Source: Syngnathus acus (lineage: Eukaryota; Chordata; Actinopteri; Syngnathiformes; Syngnathidae). Taken from it: 64,000 nt of DNA. Made by a program: the position numbers and the translations under genes. Under the pieces are notes generated by a model. It did no database searches, was not told the origin of the DNA, and saw only the letters and a program-made list of their open reading frames with translations. Each line of letters opens with the position of its first letter. Position 1 is the stretch's first letter. Where the stretch lies: assembly GCF_901709675.1 (NCBI RefSeq), contig NC_051090.1:10182842-10246841 (forward strand), read 5' to 3'. Shown piece after piece: positions 51,234 through 61,323 of the stretch.

Positions 51234-52200
51234 CAGCACCCTGACGAGCACCCTTCTGCCAGCCATGCCGACTTCGCTCAGACCATGAGGAGGTGACCGC
51301 CAGTCGGAGTGGTGGGCTGACTCTCGACGAACCCTCCTCCAAACACCCGTTGTCCCTTCGTCAGTCATTTTCTATCACGTCTTAATCTTTTCACTTTCTA
51401 TAAGCACTGCTGAGGACATGTCTTTTTCAACATGCTCCCACATATTATGATCATGATTATTGTTATTATTATTAATACTCACCTGCTGCTATTTTTTTTA
51501 TACCATAGACATGATCATACTCTAATGTTACTTGTATTCTTTTTTGGGGGGAGGGCGGAGTCTTAACTTCCTGACGATGGAGAACTCAGTCACAAACTTT
51601 ATGGCTGGGAAATGCTCAACAGGATGTTGAGCCACGGCAAGAGTGGTTGCACTTCTTGAAATTTGTACGTGAGCCTTGGCCTAGTCAACAAGGAGTCTGC
51701 CCTATGATTTCATGATTTTAGAAACATATAATAATAAAACAGAGAATATAAAATTGTGTGGCACTCCAAAGAAGAGAAAATATAGATTGTCAGACTTTGG
51801 TTTTTTTTTGGGGGTTGGGAGTCAATAACAGCGCTTTAGTCCGTGGATGATGCAAGATGCATTCAGTTGAATAAATCTATATATTTTATGTTGTCTTGCA
51901 TATGTGATCTACTCTCTATTTTTAAATAAAAAAAGATGCAAAAAAAGGCCTTAAAACCTTGATGTTCAAATTCTAATTTACATTTTACGTGTATTTACTG
52001 TCTGTATTTATTATTGGCAATAGTGCATGTTGCCAGTGCCTAAATACAATGGACGTTGCATTCATAAGGACACTGCAATAGTTAATAGAAGAGCAGTTCT
52101 GCATAAAAGTATAAATACTGCATATACGTACACATAAATATACACATATTTAATTGAGTTTGCTTGATCATACTAACTGATTAGTTTGCTTGATCATACT
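51234..52200 (+). other. ptprf: ptprf 3' UTR
   Basis: AT-rich sequence without exons follows the TAA stop (51231-51233). AATAAA signals are at 51733-51738, 51870-51875 and 51925-51930, so a 3' UTR of 0.5-0.7 kb is likely. Confidence 0.7.
51733..51930 (+). terminator. ptprf: Candidate ptprf poly(A) signals
   Basis: Three AATAAA hexamers occur within 200 bp (51733, 51870 and 51925). None is distinguished by sequence alone. Confidence 0.5.
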
Positions 52201-52219
52201 AATCGAAACACGTACGTAT

Positions 52220-52419
52220 CCGCGTAATAGTATGGATCCTTCCGATTGGTTGCCAGACCCGAAACCACTCCCACTAGCCCCATGTAAACAAACCCACACT
52301 GGGCATGCGTCACCGCCGTAATGGAGGACTGTCTTTTCTACCAGGACTTCACGTCTCTCTTTTTACTCCGCTAACTCGCGGCCTCTGAGCCCGAGTGACA
52401 CGTCCGGGTTGCTTCGCAC
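52220..52419 (+). promoter_or_regulatory. kdm4a: kdm4a promoter and presumed non-coding exon 1
   Basis: A reverse CCAAT motif (GATTGGTTG, 52238-52246) precedes a GC-rich block ending at a strong donor (GCAC|GTAAGT, 52419/52420). The block probably contains the leader exon, spliced to 53250. Further CCAAT/ATTGG motifs near 52792, 52820 and 52850 within the following 830 bp could mark an alternative promoter. The start site cannot be fixed. Confidence 0.45.
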
Positions 52420-53269
52420 GTAAGTAATTTTGGACGCTTTCTTGCGAGGTTTGTGCACGGGAAAGTGTGAGCAAAAGTTTTGCAGTGTAGAAAGACGGCA
52501 AGCAACAAGCTGTTTGCTAGTTGCGCTAATTTGCTTATCGAGGGCAGCTGTCACTTTTCAGTGCGCTCACACTGCGAGTCTTTCACTTTAAGCGTTGAAC
52601 TTTCCACACGCGGACGAGTGTTGATCGCACACTCTTATTGCTTGTAGTAGTCTAAGTCTCTTTTGACTTCCGAGTTGAGCTTATTCTCAACGCGAAGCGT
52701 CCTTCACCGTTAGCATATTTAGCTAGCTAAATATTTTTCCGAGGAGCTTCGCTGTCACTGGGCCACAGTCTGTGACGGACACGCCCTTTGACCAATCAGA
52801 GGCTGGCATGAGTTTAATTGGCCGGCTCAAGGAGGCGGGGTTGTTTTTGATTGGGCGGTTTGGTAGTATCTTATCGGTGTTTCAGCAACGCCAAGTTTAC
52901 GTTGGTTTTAACTAATTCATTTTATCGGCAATTTTTTTACATCTTAATTCTTTAGCTTCCCTCCGTAATATGCACCATTGTTTTCAGGTTGAAAAGCACA
53001 CTGATCTAGTTTGATCAGTCTTTCAATTTCCAAGTGCCATTGCTCTTTTCATAGCATTATCATCAACTCTTTCAGCTGCACGTCTTTGTTTTTTTTTTAT
53101 TTCCCTACAATATTGATGGTATGCTTTCCTTGAAAGACTCTTGATGTCAATTTTGTGGCCCTATTTTACTTTTGCTTGCTAAAAAAAGCAACCAAACTTT
53201 AGCCTCTATTTCGGAAAAACTTGCAAGTGGTATATTTTACAGCTTTCAGTAGAAAGAAGACATCTCACG

Positions 53270-56200
53270 ATGAGCGGCGACTCGGCCGCCCAGAATGCAG
53301 CTCCCTGCAGGATCATGACCTTCACACCGTCTATGGAAGACTTCCGAGACTTCCGCCGCTACGTGGCCTACATGGAATCTCAGGGAGCGCACCGAGCGGG
53401 GATGGCCAAGGTCAGTGAGGCGGCTTTATGGCCTCGCCGGGTGAACGTCTTGCTTACATGTTTCCCGGCACAGGTGATCCCGCCCAAAGGCTGGAGGCCA
53501 CGGAAGACTTACGACGACATGGACGAGCTGGTCATTCCCGCGCCCATCCAGCAAGTGGTGACAGGCCAGTCGGGCCTCTTCACGCAGTACAACATCCAGA
53601 AGAAGCCCATGACCGTGCAAGAGTTCCGCAAGACCTCCAATATGGACAAGTAAGCTTCACATGCATGAAGCTAAAGCAGAATAAGCCTTGTTGCGTCCTT
53701 TTTATACAGACATGTATTACAATTAGATACTGAAAGTAAATATACACAATTGATGGAAAATGGAAATGGTAAATAGTCTAGACCTATGCATGTAGTATTT
53801 GATATTAGCAGTAGTAATAAGGGTGGAAGGTTTTTCATTGGTACCTTTTACTCCATCTTTTCCAGATTCTGCCATCCACGCTATGTGGACTTTGACGAGC
53901 TAGAGCGCAAGTTCTGGAAGAACCTGACCTTCAATCCGCCGCTCTATGGTGCCGACGTCAGCGAGAGTCTCTACGACCCGGTGAGTGGCTCGGCTCCGGA
54001 TTGCGGCGGTGCCCTGTTGGGCGCCGCATCATAGCCTCGCTGAGCCATTTGTCGCTTTGCAGGATGTGAGCGAGTGGAACATCGGCCGACTGCAGACCAT
54101 CTTGGACACGGTGGAGAATGAGAGCGGCGTGAAGATTAAAGGAGTCAACACGCCTTATCTTTACTTTGGTATGTGGAAGGCTGCGTTTGCCTGGTACACA
54201 GAGGACATGGACCTCTACAGCATCAACTACTTGCACTTTGGAGAGCCCAAGTCCTGGTACGTCAGGAAAAGCCTCACTAGCTCGCCCTTTTTTTGCTTAT
54301 GTTAATGTTCTGCCTAGGTACGCAGTCCCGCCGGAACATGGGAGGAGATTGGAGCGTCTTGCCAAGGGTATGTACTTTCTCTTCAACTCGTTGTGAAAGA
54401 GGAAGATGTTACTGTGACATGTTTGCGCATAGGTTTCTTTCCCGGCAACGCTCAAAGCTGCGAGGCCTTCTTGCGCCACAAGATGACCTTGATCTCGCCG
54501 TCCATCCTCAAGAAGTACGGGATTCCCTTTGAGAAGGTGATTCTTGCTTTTGCTTTCTTGTTGAGATGCAGCATGAAACCAAAGCATTGGCCTCGGTGTG
54601 TTCCGTTGCTCAACTTGTGTTTGGTAACACGAATGGTGCAGGTGACGCAGGAAGCCGGCCAGTTCATTGTCACCTTCCCGTTCAGCTACCACGCCGGATT
54701 TAACCACGGCTTTAACTGTGCCGAGTCCACCAATTTTGCCATGGAGCGCTGGATCGACTACGGCAAACAAGCCACATTGGTATGCCAGCATTCTCACAAA
54801 TAAAAGTGAATGTAAAAAAAAAATTTAACTGATTAACCCAACACATTTTTACATATATTTTTTATGACATATAATTTAAGATGTCCATGGAATTTAGATC
54901 ATAAAATATTTTTTTAAGAAAATAGAATTCCCCAAAATCCCATTTTATTTAAAAGAAAATCTAAAGGAAAAAAAAAAAAAAAAAATCACATCTCAATTAT
55001 TTTTTTTACATTCCCCAAAAATTTAATTGATTCCTAAATAACTGGTTCTCTCGTCCCACTTTCACTTGTCAGTGCTCGTGCCGCCAGGACATGGTGAAGA
55101 TCTCCATGGACGCGTTTGTGCGCAAGTTCCAGCCGGAGCGCTACAAGCTTTGGAAAGCGGGCAAGGACAACGCTCCCATTGATCACGCCAAGCCCACTCC
55201 GGAAGCCGCCATCTTCCAGAAGGAAAGCCCGCCTCCTGACGACGATGACGCGGGTGAGGGCGACCGCTCGGCCGCCAGGTAAGCTCGTACGTGGCTGAGT
55301 GGCATCCAGCAACCTCATGACGGTCGTCTCTGCGCCTTAGCCCTAGAGCTCAGACAGCTGCCAAGCGACCGCTCGACACCACAGAGGATGTCAAAGGCGA
55401 GACGGCCCAAGAGGAGGCGGAGCCCAAGAAGGCCAAGATGGAGTCCCCTGCCCAAGTCAAGACAGACATGCACGGTAATCTGCAGCAAAGCTTTCAGGGG
55501 ATACTTATTTTGGAATAAATAGTGCAAAGATACAACACAGATATATATGTACATCTAAAACCTTGTAGTTTTTAATTATTTTTACAACTTGACAAATTTT
55601 AAATGTAAGTTTACCTTTTGTTGCTTAACAAAAAAAAATAATTAAATTTTAACCCACATGTGCTTTAAGGAAATACATCCTTTGGAAAAGGCTTTTAAAA
55701 AGCCAAAGTTGGATGCTTGTTTGAGGATTTTTTTTTCTCTTCTCCAGACCAGACAGATGAATTGGAGTCGAAGCCTCAGAAGAAAGGAGAAATTGAAATG
55801 GAAGAGGAAGAAGAAAAGCCTGACAGATTGGAAAGTCCATCGAAGAAAGAGGAGGAAGCGGAGCCTATTACAAATCATGTGCCTGATCCTGCAGAAGAAC
55901 AGGTGTCGGCACCGTGCTCAGCGGAGGCGGGCGGTGTGTCGGCACACAAAGCCTTCCAGAGAACGCTGAGCCCTGCTGATGTCCTGCACGTGCACAGTTA
56001 CGCCAAAGGAGACTACGCCGAGGAAGAGGCCTTACCTAAAGATGAAGACGACAGCGAGGGCAACAAAGACACCAGCAAAGTGAGTCATGACTGTGTAACT
56101 CGTCTTTCGGGCTTGGATTCTATCTGTGAATTGCCTAGCTTTTAACGTAGTATCAGAGGTGCACGGAAGGGGTGTTGTCTCGTGACAATACGACCTGTGA

Positions 56201-57803
56201 CCAGCAGGGGGCGGAAGAGGCACGGGGCACCACCGAGCATAATGATCTGGGCCGGCTTCCCGGACACCACCCGCTCATCAAGGACGGCCTCAACGATGAA
56301 GGTGCGCCTGCGGAGGGAGCGCAAACTTCATGTTTGTGCGTTTGAGTCCTCACATGTCCTCATGCGTGTAAGAAGGTCCGGTGGAGTCATTGCCCGTGGA
56401 GGAGGGAGGCCTGGAGGGCGAAGGCTGGGCCAAACCTCTGGCCCACCTTTGGCAGAGTCGACCCCCCAACATGAAGAAGGAGCGCGAGTACAACCGGAAG
56501 GCAGGCTCCAAGCCGCCCTACTGCTCCGTATGCTCACTGTTCATCGCCTACCAGCAGGTACGCCGCGCCCTCGACCGCGTCCTCGTCATCTGCATCGGTA
56601 TCCGACCCTGGAACCAAAAGTCAGATTATAAAGGTCAAAGTTCTCTCGTTTCCAGGCGGAGGGTGTGAGCAGTGCCACTGCGCCCGTCATGGTGGCGGGC
56701 GGGCACATGCGCACCAAGCCGCTGATCCCGGAGACATGCTTTGCCACCACCACCGAGGAAGACTCCGAGTGCGAGGAGCCACCGGTGACGCCCCGTCTGG
56801 AGGAAGACGGGACCAGTCTCCTAGTCAGCTGCTCGCACTGCAGCGTCCGTGTCCACGCCAGTCAGTCACGCTGCCCCCGCCGCCGTCTGGACCGTCCCGA
56901 CTGCTGTGCGCTGACCACCGCTTTTGCCTCTCGCAGGCTGTTATGGCGTCGATCCCGCCTGCGTCAGCAAGGAGTGGAAGTGCGCCCGCTGCAAAGCCAA
57001 CGCCATGACAGAGGTCAGGACACAAACGCTCCTTTAAAAAGATAAAGGTCATAGTTTTGGTTCTAAATTAAAATGTTTTCATAACTCGTTATATTTTTTC
57101 TAAGGGAAATATTTTATAGTTTAGAGAAAAAAAGACAGAATTCATCTAATTATATATTAGGTTGAATTAAGTTATATTTTTATGGATTAAAAGATTTTTG
57201 GATGATATATTTGGCACCAGCATGAAAATATGTAACAGACACAAAACGTATCCATAGATGTATATGGATGCAAGCGAGATGAATGCATTTGACTGTTTGA
57301 AATGTGTTTTTTTTGTTTTTTTTTGTGTGTACATTTCAGAACTGCTGCCTGTGCTGTCTGCGGGGTGGTGCGCTGCAGAAGGCCAATAACAACAAGTAAT
57401 TTTGTTTTGCACTTTGTCGTCTATAAGAAATTAGCGTGGACTGACGTGGGCTCACTGTGGCAGGTGGGTGCACGTCCTGTGCGCGGTTGCCGTGCTGGAG
57501 GCTCGCTTCATCAACATCACGGAGAGAAAACCCGTTGATCTGAGCGGCATCCCCCTGCAAAGATTCAAACTGGTGAGCGAGTCAATCGAGATTTTGCGGC
57601 GAAAACACTGTGCTGTGGCACCTCACCCGACTTACAAGTTCACGTTGAACTTCTACTTTGTTCTGCCATTTTATTGAACGTGTATTTCTACTGTGAGCCA
57701 CTAGATAGCGGCACATTGTTTGACATGAAATTTGAATGAAAACAAGAAATAGGGCTATTTCCAGCTTTTTCTTTTTTCTTTTTTTTTTATAAATCTACCT
57801 CGT

Positions 57804-57837
<34 letters not shown>

Positions 57838-59354
57838 CACTCAAAATAAGAGTGAAAACTAGCTTCAGATAGGAGTACCAAAAAGTGTGTGTAGGAAGTG
57901 GCAGTAATTATTCTGTTTGCAGAAGTGTTACTACTGCAAGAAGCGCATGAAGAAGGCGTCAGGCTGCTGTGTGCAGTGTTCGCACGGGCGCTGCCCCACC
58001 GCCTACCACCCGACGTGCGCGCAGGCCGCTGGCGTGCTCATGCAGCCCGACGACTGGCCCTTCGTGGTGCACGTCACTTGCTGTCGGCACAAAGGACCCG
58101 CGCACATACAGGCAAGCGCTTCTTTTTGTCACCAAAGAGCTCAGAGAAGGGAAAATAAGAATGAGATTTAAGTGGTCATTAAAAGAATAAAGTTGTGTAT
58201 TTGCTAAAAACAAAAACTGTCTAAATCTTACAAGACTGCATTTTAGAAATGTATGATAGATTATTATTTTTTTGTTTTCCCGAGAAAACACTTTTTAATT
58301 CAATTTAAAACACGCATTTTGTTTCCCCGTGTACCAGCGCAACAAGGCAGCCATGCAGGAGCTGACGGTGGGCCAGAAGGTGATCTGCAAGCACAAGAAC
58401 GGCCGCTACTACCAGTGTGATGTGGTGCAGCTGTCCAAGGAAACTTTCTACCAGGTCAACTTTGACGACGGCTCCTTCAGCGACAACCTCTTCCCTGAGG
58501 ACATTGTGGTAGTTTTATTTTTTTTTTGCGTGCCGTGCACATTTGATTGCGCGCAAAACGTCAACGTGTGCCGTGTGTTCTGGCAGAGCCGAGACTGCGC
58601 CCAGTTGGGTCCACCCCCCCAGGGTGAAGTGGTGCAGGTGCGCTGGACGGACGGCCTGGTCTATGGTGCCAAGTTTGTGGCCTCCCGTGTGGTCCAGATG
58701 TACCTGGTAATTAAAAAAGCGCACCGTGCATTTTGGGAACTGTTCCACCGTCAAAAGGGGTCTCAAGCGTGATTTGCGGCCTATTTTCTTGTGGCGGCGC
58801 AGGTGGAGTTTGAGGACGGCTCTCAGCTGACTGCCAAGCGAGACGACGTCTACTCGCTCGACGAGGAACTGCCCAAGAGGGTGAAGTCCAGGCTGGTGAG
58901 TGGCTGCCCATGACAACGGATTGCACCAGATGGTGCCAAAGGACTACTTTTACCACTGTGGCCTGAGCACCAAAACACAGCAGCTAGTTGATTTTCAAGG
59001 AGTGGCAATTAGTCTTTGTTGTGGAGGCAAAATACAGTAGAAATGGCACCTATTTCGAGCAGCAAACTACTTTGCTCCTGCTCTTTCAAGTCCATCACCC
59101 CCAAAACATGACATACGTATAGTTACCGAATTGTCAAATTGTGAATCTTGACCTGGAGGTTGTTTTCCTTTTAGAATTATGAGCACTAATATTGCCGCCA
59201 TGTTTGTGCGCAGTCCAAAGCATCGGACATGCGCTTTGACGGCATCTTTGAGGGGAAGGAGATCATCCGGGAGTCCAAGAGGCAGCGGGTCATCAACTCG
59301 CGTTACCGCGGGGACTACATCGAACCCGTCATCTACAGAGCCATTATGGAGTAG
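53270..59354 (+). CDS. kdm4a: KDM4A (JMJD2A) histone demethylase, complete; altered iron site
   Basis: KDM4A removes di- and trimethyl marks from H3K9 and H3K36 using Fe(II) and 2-oxoglutarate. Exons: 53270-53410, 53474-53649, 53866-53980, 54063-54256, 54318-54367, 54433-54536, 54642-54779, 55073-55278, 55341-55474, 55748-56079, 56208-56301, 56373-56557, 56656-56860, 56937-57013, 57340-57395, 57464-57572, 57923-58111, 58338-58508, 58587-58706, 58803-58895, 59214-59354; all phases agree, giving 1,009 residues (human 1,064). JmjN is at about 15-57, JmjC about 143-310, an acidic disordered linker to about 600, PHD/extended PHD about 605-835, and double Tudor about 840-960. Zinc residues ([15 protein letters not shown]) and the second iron histidine (SYHAGFNHG) are kept, but the first, in human WHTED, is WYTED here (Tyr189). 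Tudor aromatics in [13 protein letters not shown] are kept. One intron (58112) is GC-AG. The start follows the splice at 53250. Confidence 0.96.
54195..54197 (+). other. kdm4a: Tyr codon at the first JmjC iron ligand of KDM4A
   Basis: TAC encodes Tyr189 within [20 protein letters not shown]. Numbering runs one ahead of human KDM4A, so this is the position of His188, an Fe(II) ligand whose loss inactivates the human enzyme. The second-position Glu (human Glu190) and distal His (human His276) are present. A single C-to-T change (CAC to TAC) would explain it. The reading frame is fixed by conserved residues on both sides. Confidence 0.9.
58112..58337 (+). other. kdm4a: GC-AG intron in kdm4a
   Basis: Exon 57923-58111 ends with residues HIQ and the donor CAG|GCAAGC; the next exon starts at 58338 (RNKAAMQEL) in phase 0. 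No GT nearby joins the frames. The intron separates the PHD and Tudor modules. Confidence 0.8.
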
Positions 59355-59647
59355 CCCATCATGGGGGTAACCACTCGGGACTGTTTTTATTTTGTTTTTT
59401 TGTTTTTTTCACTTTTTCTATTCTTCCCAAACGGAGGTAAGGGCAGTATTTTTCATTCTCACTCCCATAAAACAAGAAGAAGACAGCGCGGCCAAGTATT
59501 TCATTTCAACAAGCTTACATTTATCTCCGTGAATGTGTCTTCATGCTGTTTTTTGGATGTGACATCATACACAAGCGCAGCCCCAGACATGACTTGGGGA
59601 CAAATAATTTCATTCATATCACATGCGCACCACATCTGGGCCCCCGA

Positions 59648-59690
59648 AATAAACATTTGATATCCCTATGACCGCATCAGGCTTAATAAA
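59648..59690 (+). terminator. kdm4a: Candidate kdm4a poly(A) signals
   Basis: Two AATAAA hexamers lie about 300 bp after the stop codon (59648 and 59685). A third, at 60110, would give a longer 3' UTR. Confidence 0.5.
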
Positions 59691-60599
59691 TGGAGCGCAC
59701 CTTTGTGAGAAACTGCATTATGGTAATTCTCTTGGGAGAAAAGATGTGCTCCACTTGCTGAGCTAATGGGGCTTAAAAAAGTTTTATCGATATTGTTGCC
59801 ATGGTTACATTTTACCCCCCAATGTCGTGTGTGGGGCTCCTAATGCATAAGGTCATGTGACTGCATTCACGCTGTGGTTAACACAGCCACACACACACAC
59901 ACACACACATACACTTGTATATTTTATGTCCCAACATTTGTCTGCTAAAGTCGTGATTTCATTTTTTTAACCTGAACTTGGTGCTTTTCGTGACCTTTTT
60001 AAAACACAACTTCCACATAAAGCAATGTTTTGTTCATTACCATGTTGAGATTTGCCATCTGCTAAGCTAGTTTCTGCTACAGTTTTAAAATATTTGTGTA
60101 TTGGCATAAAATAAACTGAAAATGTATTCAAAAAATATAATGTTCACTGATAGCAAGGTGATGAAACAAACATGCTAACGTAAGCCAACGTGTCAGTCTG
60201 CCGAATGGGTTATTTCTTTTTTTTTTTTTTTTACTTCCCCCAAAGGCATCAGAGATGCTATTTTTTCTACGACAGAGGTAAACATTTTTGGAACAATTTC
60301 ACTTTTTAATGTCTTCCCTTCAACTTTGTAATTTAAGTTCAAAGCGCTTTTAACTTTTAGCAGGGCAGCTTGTGTAGTTTTAGCTCAGAGAACTATTCAT
60401 GAAATGTGTTTTTTCTTTTTTAAGAAATGTCGCTGTTTTGTAAAAGATATGTGTTTTCTGTGTGTAAATGTCAAATACACTTCCAGATATTCAAGGATTT
60501 TGTAAGTTTGAGTAAAAAAAAAATCTATATATAAAAAATGATATTAGTAACCACCAGCCCACTGGTTGTTTTTTTTTTTCAACAGTGGGAGTTGGGTAT

Positions 60600-61150
60600 G
60601 TGGGAGATGCGGGGGTGTTTGAGGTGAGGCTACTATCTGAAGACTTAAAATATTTCAACCAGTTTGCTTTTTAATCAAAAAGAAGCCAGTAGACATTTGG
60701 AAAAACTAAACAGGAAGTCCCCATAGTGCCAACTGTATCCGACCATGTTAGGACATTATTGAAAATTGAGAGGAGGGCCATTATGACTGTTAACGTCTTC
60801 TAAAGAGGAAAAGGCCCAATGTGGAGACAAAAGAGGCTACAACTTCCAAGAAAAAGAAAGCTGGATTAAAATCAAGGCAGAATATCCCGAGATGGCCACA
60901 AAAGCACTGAAAACCCTGCTTCCCTTTCCAACATCCTATTTTTGTAAAGCAGGATTTTCTGCGGTTACAGCGACCAAAACAAAGCTACGGCGCAGATACT
61001 TAATGGTGAGTTTTATTTTTATGTGCTTTGTATTTGTTTTTTTTGCCAGTCGTATCATTTTATTTCATTGTATTTATATAAAGGCCGGTCCGTGAAAATA
61101 TTGTCTGACATGTAACCGGTCCGTGGCGCAAGAAAGGTTGGGGACCGCTG
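60600..61150 (+). mobile_element. Decayed hAT transposon with transposase C-terminal remnant
   Basis: The frame around 60800-61008 encodes YPEMATKALKTLLPFPTSYF followed by CKAGFSAVTATKTK, the conserved C-terminal dimerisation segment of hAT transposases (the ZBED5/SCAND3-like host-gene lineage). About 80 bp beyond it is a terminal sequence reading, on the minus strand, CAGCGGTCCCCAACCTTTCT and containing GGACCGG motifs. The 5' two-thirds of the element are missing or unrecognisable, so the left boundary is approximate. It is certainly inactive. Confidence 0.75.
61059..61064 (-). terminator. polr1b: Candidate polr1b poly(A) signal
   Basis: AATAAA on the minus strand lies 260 bp beyond the stop codon. 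It falls inside the hAT remnant, between the transposase fragment and the terminal repeat. Confidence 0.4.
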
Positions 61151-61323
61151 GTATAGATAACACATAATTCAAGGTAAATATAAGCAAATGTATTATTTCA
61201 GAAGTCTGTATGTCCTTTGCCTTCTTCGGTCCCAAAGTAGCTCTCAAGTTTGCCCAAAATGTTCTTCTACTCAAAGCAGAGTCCTACAGGGCCTGCAAAC
61301 TCCTGGCATGGCCCTGACCTCGC

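Larger units (their letters stand above)
59355..61323. other. kdm4a 3' UTR and kdm4a/polr1b convergent spacer
   Basis: There are no host exons. AATAAA signals for kdm4a are at 59648-59653, 59685-59690 and 60110-60115. A (CA)n run is at about 59886-59909. A decayed hAT transposon occupies about 60600-61150. A minus-strand AATAAA at 61059-61064 could serve polr1b. Confidence 0.65.

Noticed and set aside
54063-54256. Wrong frame or mis-placed exon as the cause of the KDM4A Tyr189
   Set aside because: Residues on both sides ([10 protein letters not shown] and [15 protein letters not shown]) are the conserved KDM4 sequence in the same frame, so the tyrosine is real as given.
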